NCBI GenBank assembly: GCA_016806645.1
Contig: JACSYO010002173.1
Span: 1,319,501 to 1,383,500, forward strand
Length of the DNA: 64,000 nucleotides
DNA from: Ophiodon elongatus
Taxonomy: Eukaryota > Chordata > Actinopteri > Perciformes > Hexagrammidae
Reading direction: 5' to 3'
The notes under the pieces were generated by a model. The model was given only the letters and a program-made list of their open reading frames with translations, did no database searches and was not told the DNA's origin. Below are positions 63,454 to 64,000 of this stretch, in pieces (positions within the stretch are counted from its first letter, which is position 1; each line of letters opens with the position of its first letter). The translations under genes were made by a program, and so were the position numbers.

Positions 63454-63586
63454 CCATTGTTAAGTCTCGCATGAAGTAACCACTATGTCCGCCATCTTGC
63501 TCCCCCCCTCTCTTTTCTCTCTCCTCCACCATTGTTAAGTCTTGCGTGGCGTAATCACTTACGTGACTACATCCGCCATCTTGCTC
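63454..63586 (+). repeat. Tandem duplication with two YY1-like sites
   Basis: Two direct copies begin CCATTGTTAAGTC at 63454 and 63529 and end CCGCCATCTTGCTC (from 63489 and 63573). The second copy has an extra insertion. The reverse of CCGCCATCTTG matches the YY1 consensus AAGATGGCGG. Confidence 0.8.
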
Positions 63587-63610
63587 TCACGTTTTCTCTC
63601 TCCACACCTT

Positions 63611-63613
<3 letters not shown>

Positions 63614-63659
<46 letters not shown>
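63614..63659. repeat. (CA)n microsatellite
   Basis: Uninterrupted CA run of about 23 units. Confidence 0.97.
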
Positions 63660-63660
<1 letters not shown>

Positions 63661-64000
63661 ACATGATTGTTTGTTGTTTTTTTGGTAGTGTCCTTTTAAT
63701 TGTATAATAAACCTTTGTTGATATATATTATTGATTTTTGATCAGTATTGTTGAAAATAAATAAACTCTGTTATAGTATAAAGAGCAGTTTTCTGTGATT
63801 ATTTTGTGCATATGTGTTGTGATAATAGCTGGTTCTATAGTCAGAGCTCAGATTCAACCCTTCTCTTGTGGAGTAGTAGTTTGATTATTGACATTTTGAG
63901 TGAACACCAATTTTGAGACTTAATCCACAGTGTTGTTATTGGTCCCTGATCCCAGGGTGGTGCCCCGTTATTATAACTATATGTTAATAATCCTATTGAT

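Larger units (their letters stand above)
62935..63999 (+). other. TATA-containing, promoter-like or LTR-like segment
   Basis: A TATA motif CTATATAGAC (63130-63139) follows mixed sequence. Downstream come a GCCACCATG start context (63345-63353) that opens only a short frame, a 75-bp tandem duplication with YY1-like sites, a (CA)n run and two AATAAA signals (63708-63713 and 63756-63765). The order promoter, leader, polyadenylation signal recalls a long terminal repeat, but neither boundary nor a primer-binding site could be shown. It may instead be a host promoter region. Confidence 0.3.

Noticed and set aside
63935..63999. Possible retroviral primer-binding site in TGGTGCCCCGTTATTA
   Set aside because: The bases after TGGTGCC do not match the 3' end of any tRNA I could compare, so an LTR boundary is not supported.

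Overview
The window is vertebrate nuclear DNA, almost certainly from a ray-finned (teleost, probably percomorph) fish. Three things point there: an intron-split nuclear receptor gene on the minus strand, long stretches without coding sequence, and a repeat load typical of fish genomes. The repeats are many (CA)n/(GT)n microsatellites, a DANA/Mermaid-type tRNA SINE, a UnaL2-like LINE tail with TGTAA repeats, decayed L2/Rex-like LINE ends, and several short DNA elements I recognise as common in teleosts.

The only coding exon I can assign to a known family lies at 3111-3520 on the minus strand. It is an internal exon of an estrogen-related receptor, best matched to ERR-beta (esrrb). It encodes the N-terminal domain, with a phospho-sumoyl motif, and the first zinc finger of the DNA-binding domain. 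It is bounded by a clean acceptor and donor. The second zinc finger and the ligand-binding domain are not in the window and must lie beyond its left edge. The other 60 kb is therefore mostly upstream sequence of this gene: 5' introns and/or its upstream gene desert.

Region by region: 1-3110 is the following intron. 3.5-20.6 kb is unique-looking noncoding sequence with several candidate conserved elements, an unusual codon-like small ORF (8361-8477), a strong hairpin (16399-16459) and a GC-richer promoter-like patch (17.5-17.8 kb). 20.65-21.2 kb is a CpG-rich, promoter-like block. It has a plausible splice donor on each strand and a short plus-strand ORF resembling a signal peptide. 21.3-33.3 kb is again unique-looking, with large (GT)n/(CA)n tracts and a perfect DR1 nuclear receptor site. 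33.3-39.9 kb is dense in decayed mobile elements. 40-50 kb is mixed. 50.2-54.1 kb is repeat-rich, including a perfect palindromic estrogen response element inside a repeat and about 0.9 kb of degenerate 'CATAGTATAGTATG' repeats. 54-64 kb holds unique sequence, a nested pair of mobile elements near 59 kb, and a TATA-containing, LTR-like or promoter-like segment at the right edge.

I see no rRNA, no functional tRNA gene, no CRISPR array and no intact transposon. The most interesting leads are the bidirectional CpG block with its possible secreted-protein first exon, the spread of nuclear-receptor elements upstream of a nuclear-receptor gene, the 16.4 kb hairpin and the 8.36 kb small ORF. No homology search could be run, so conservation claims are inference.
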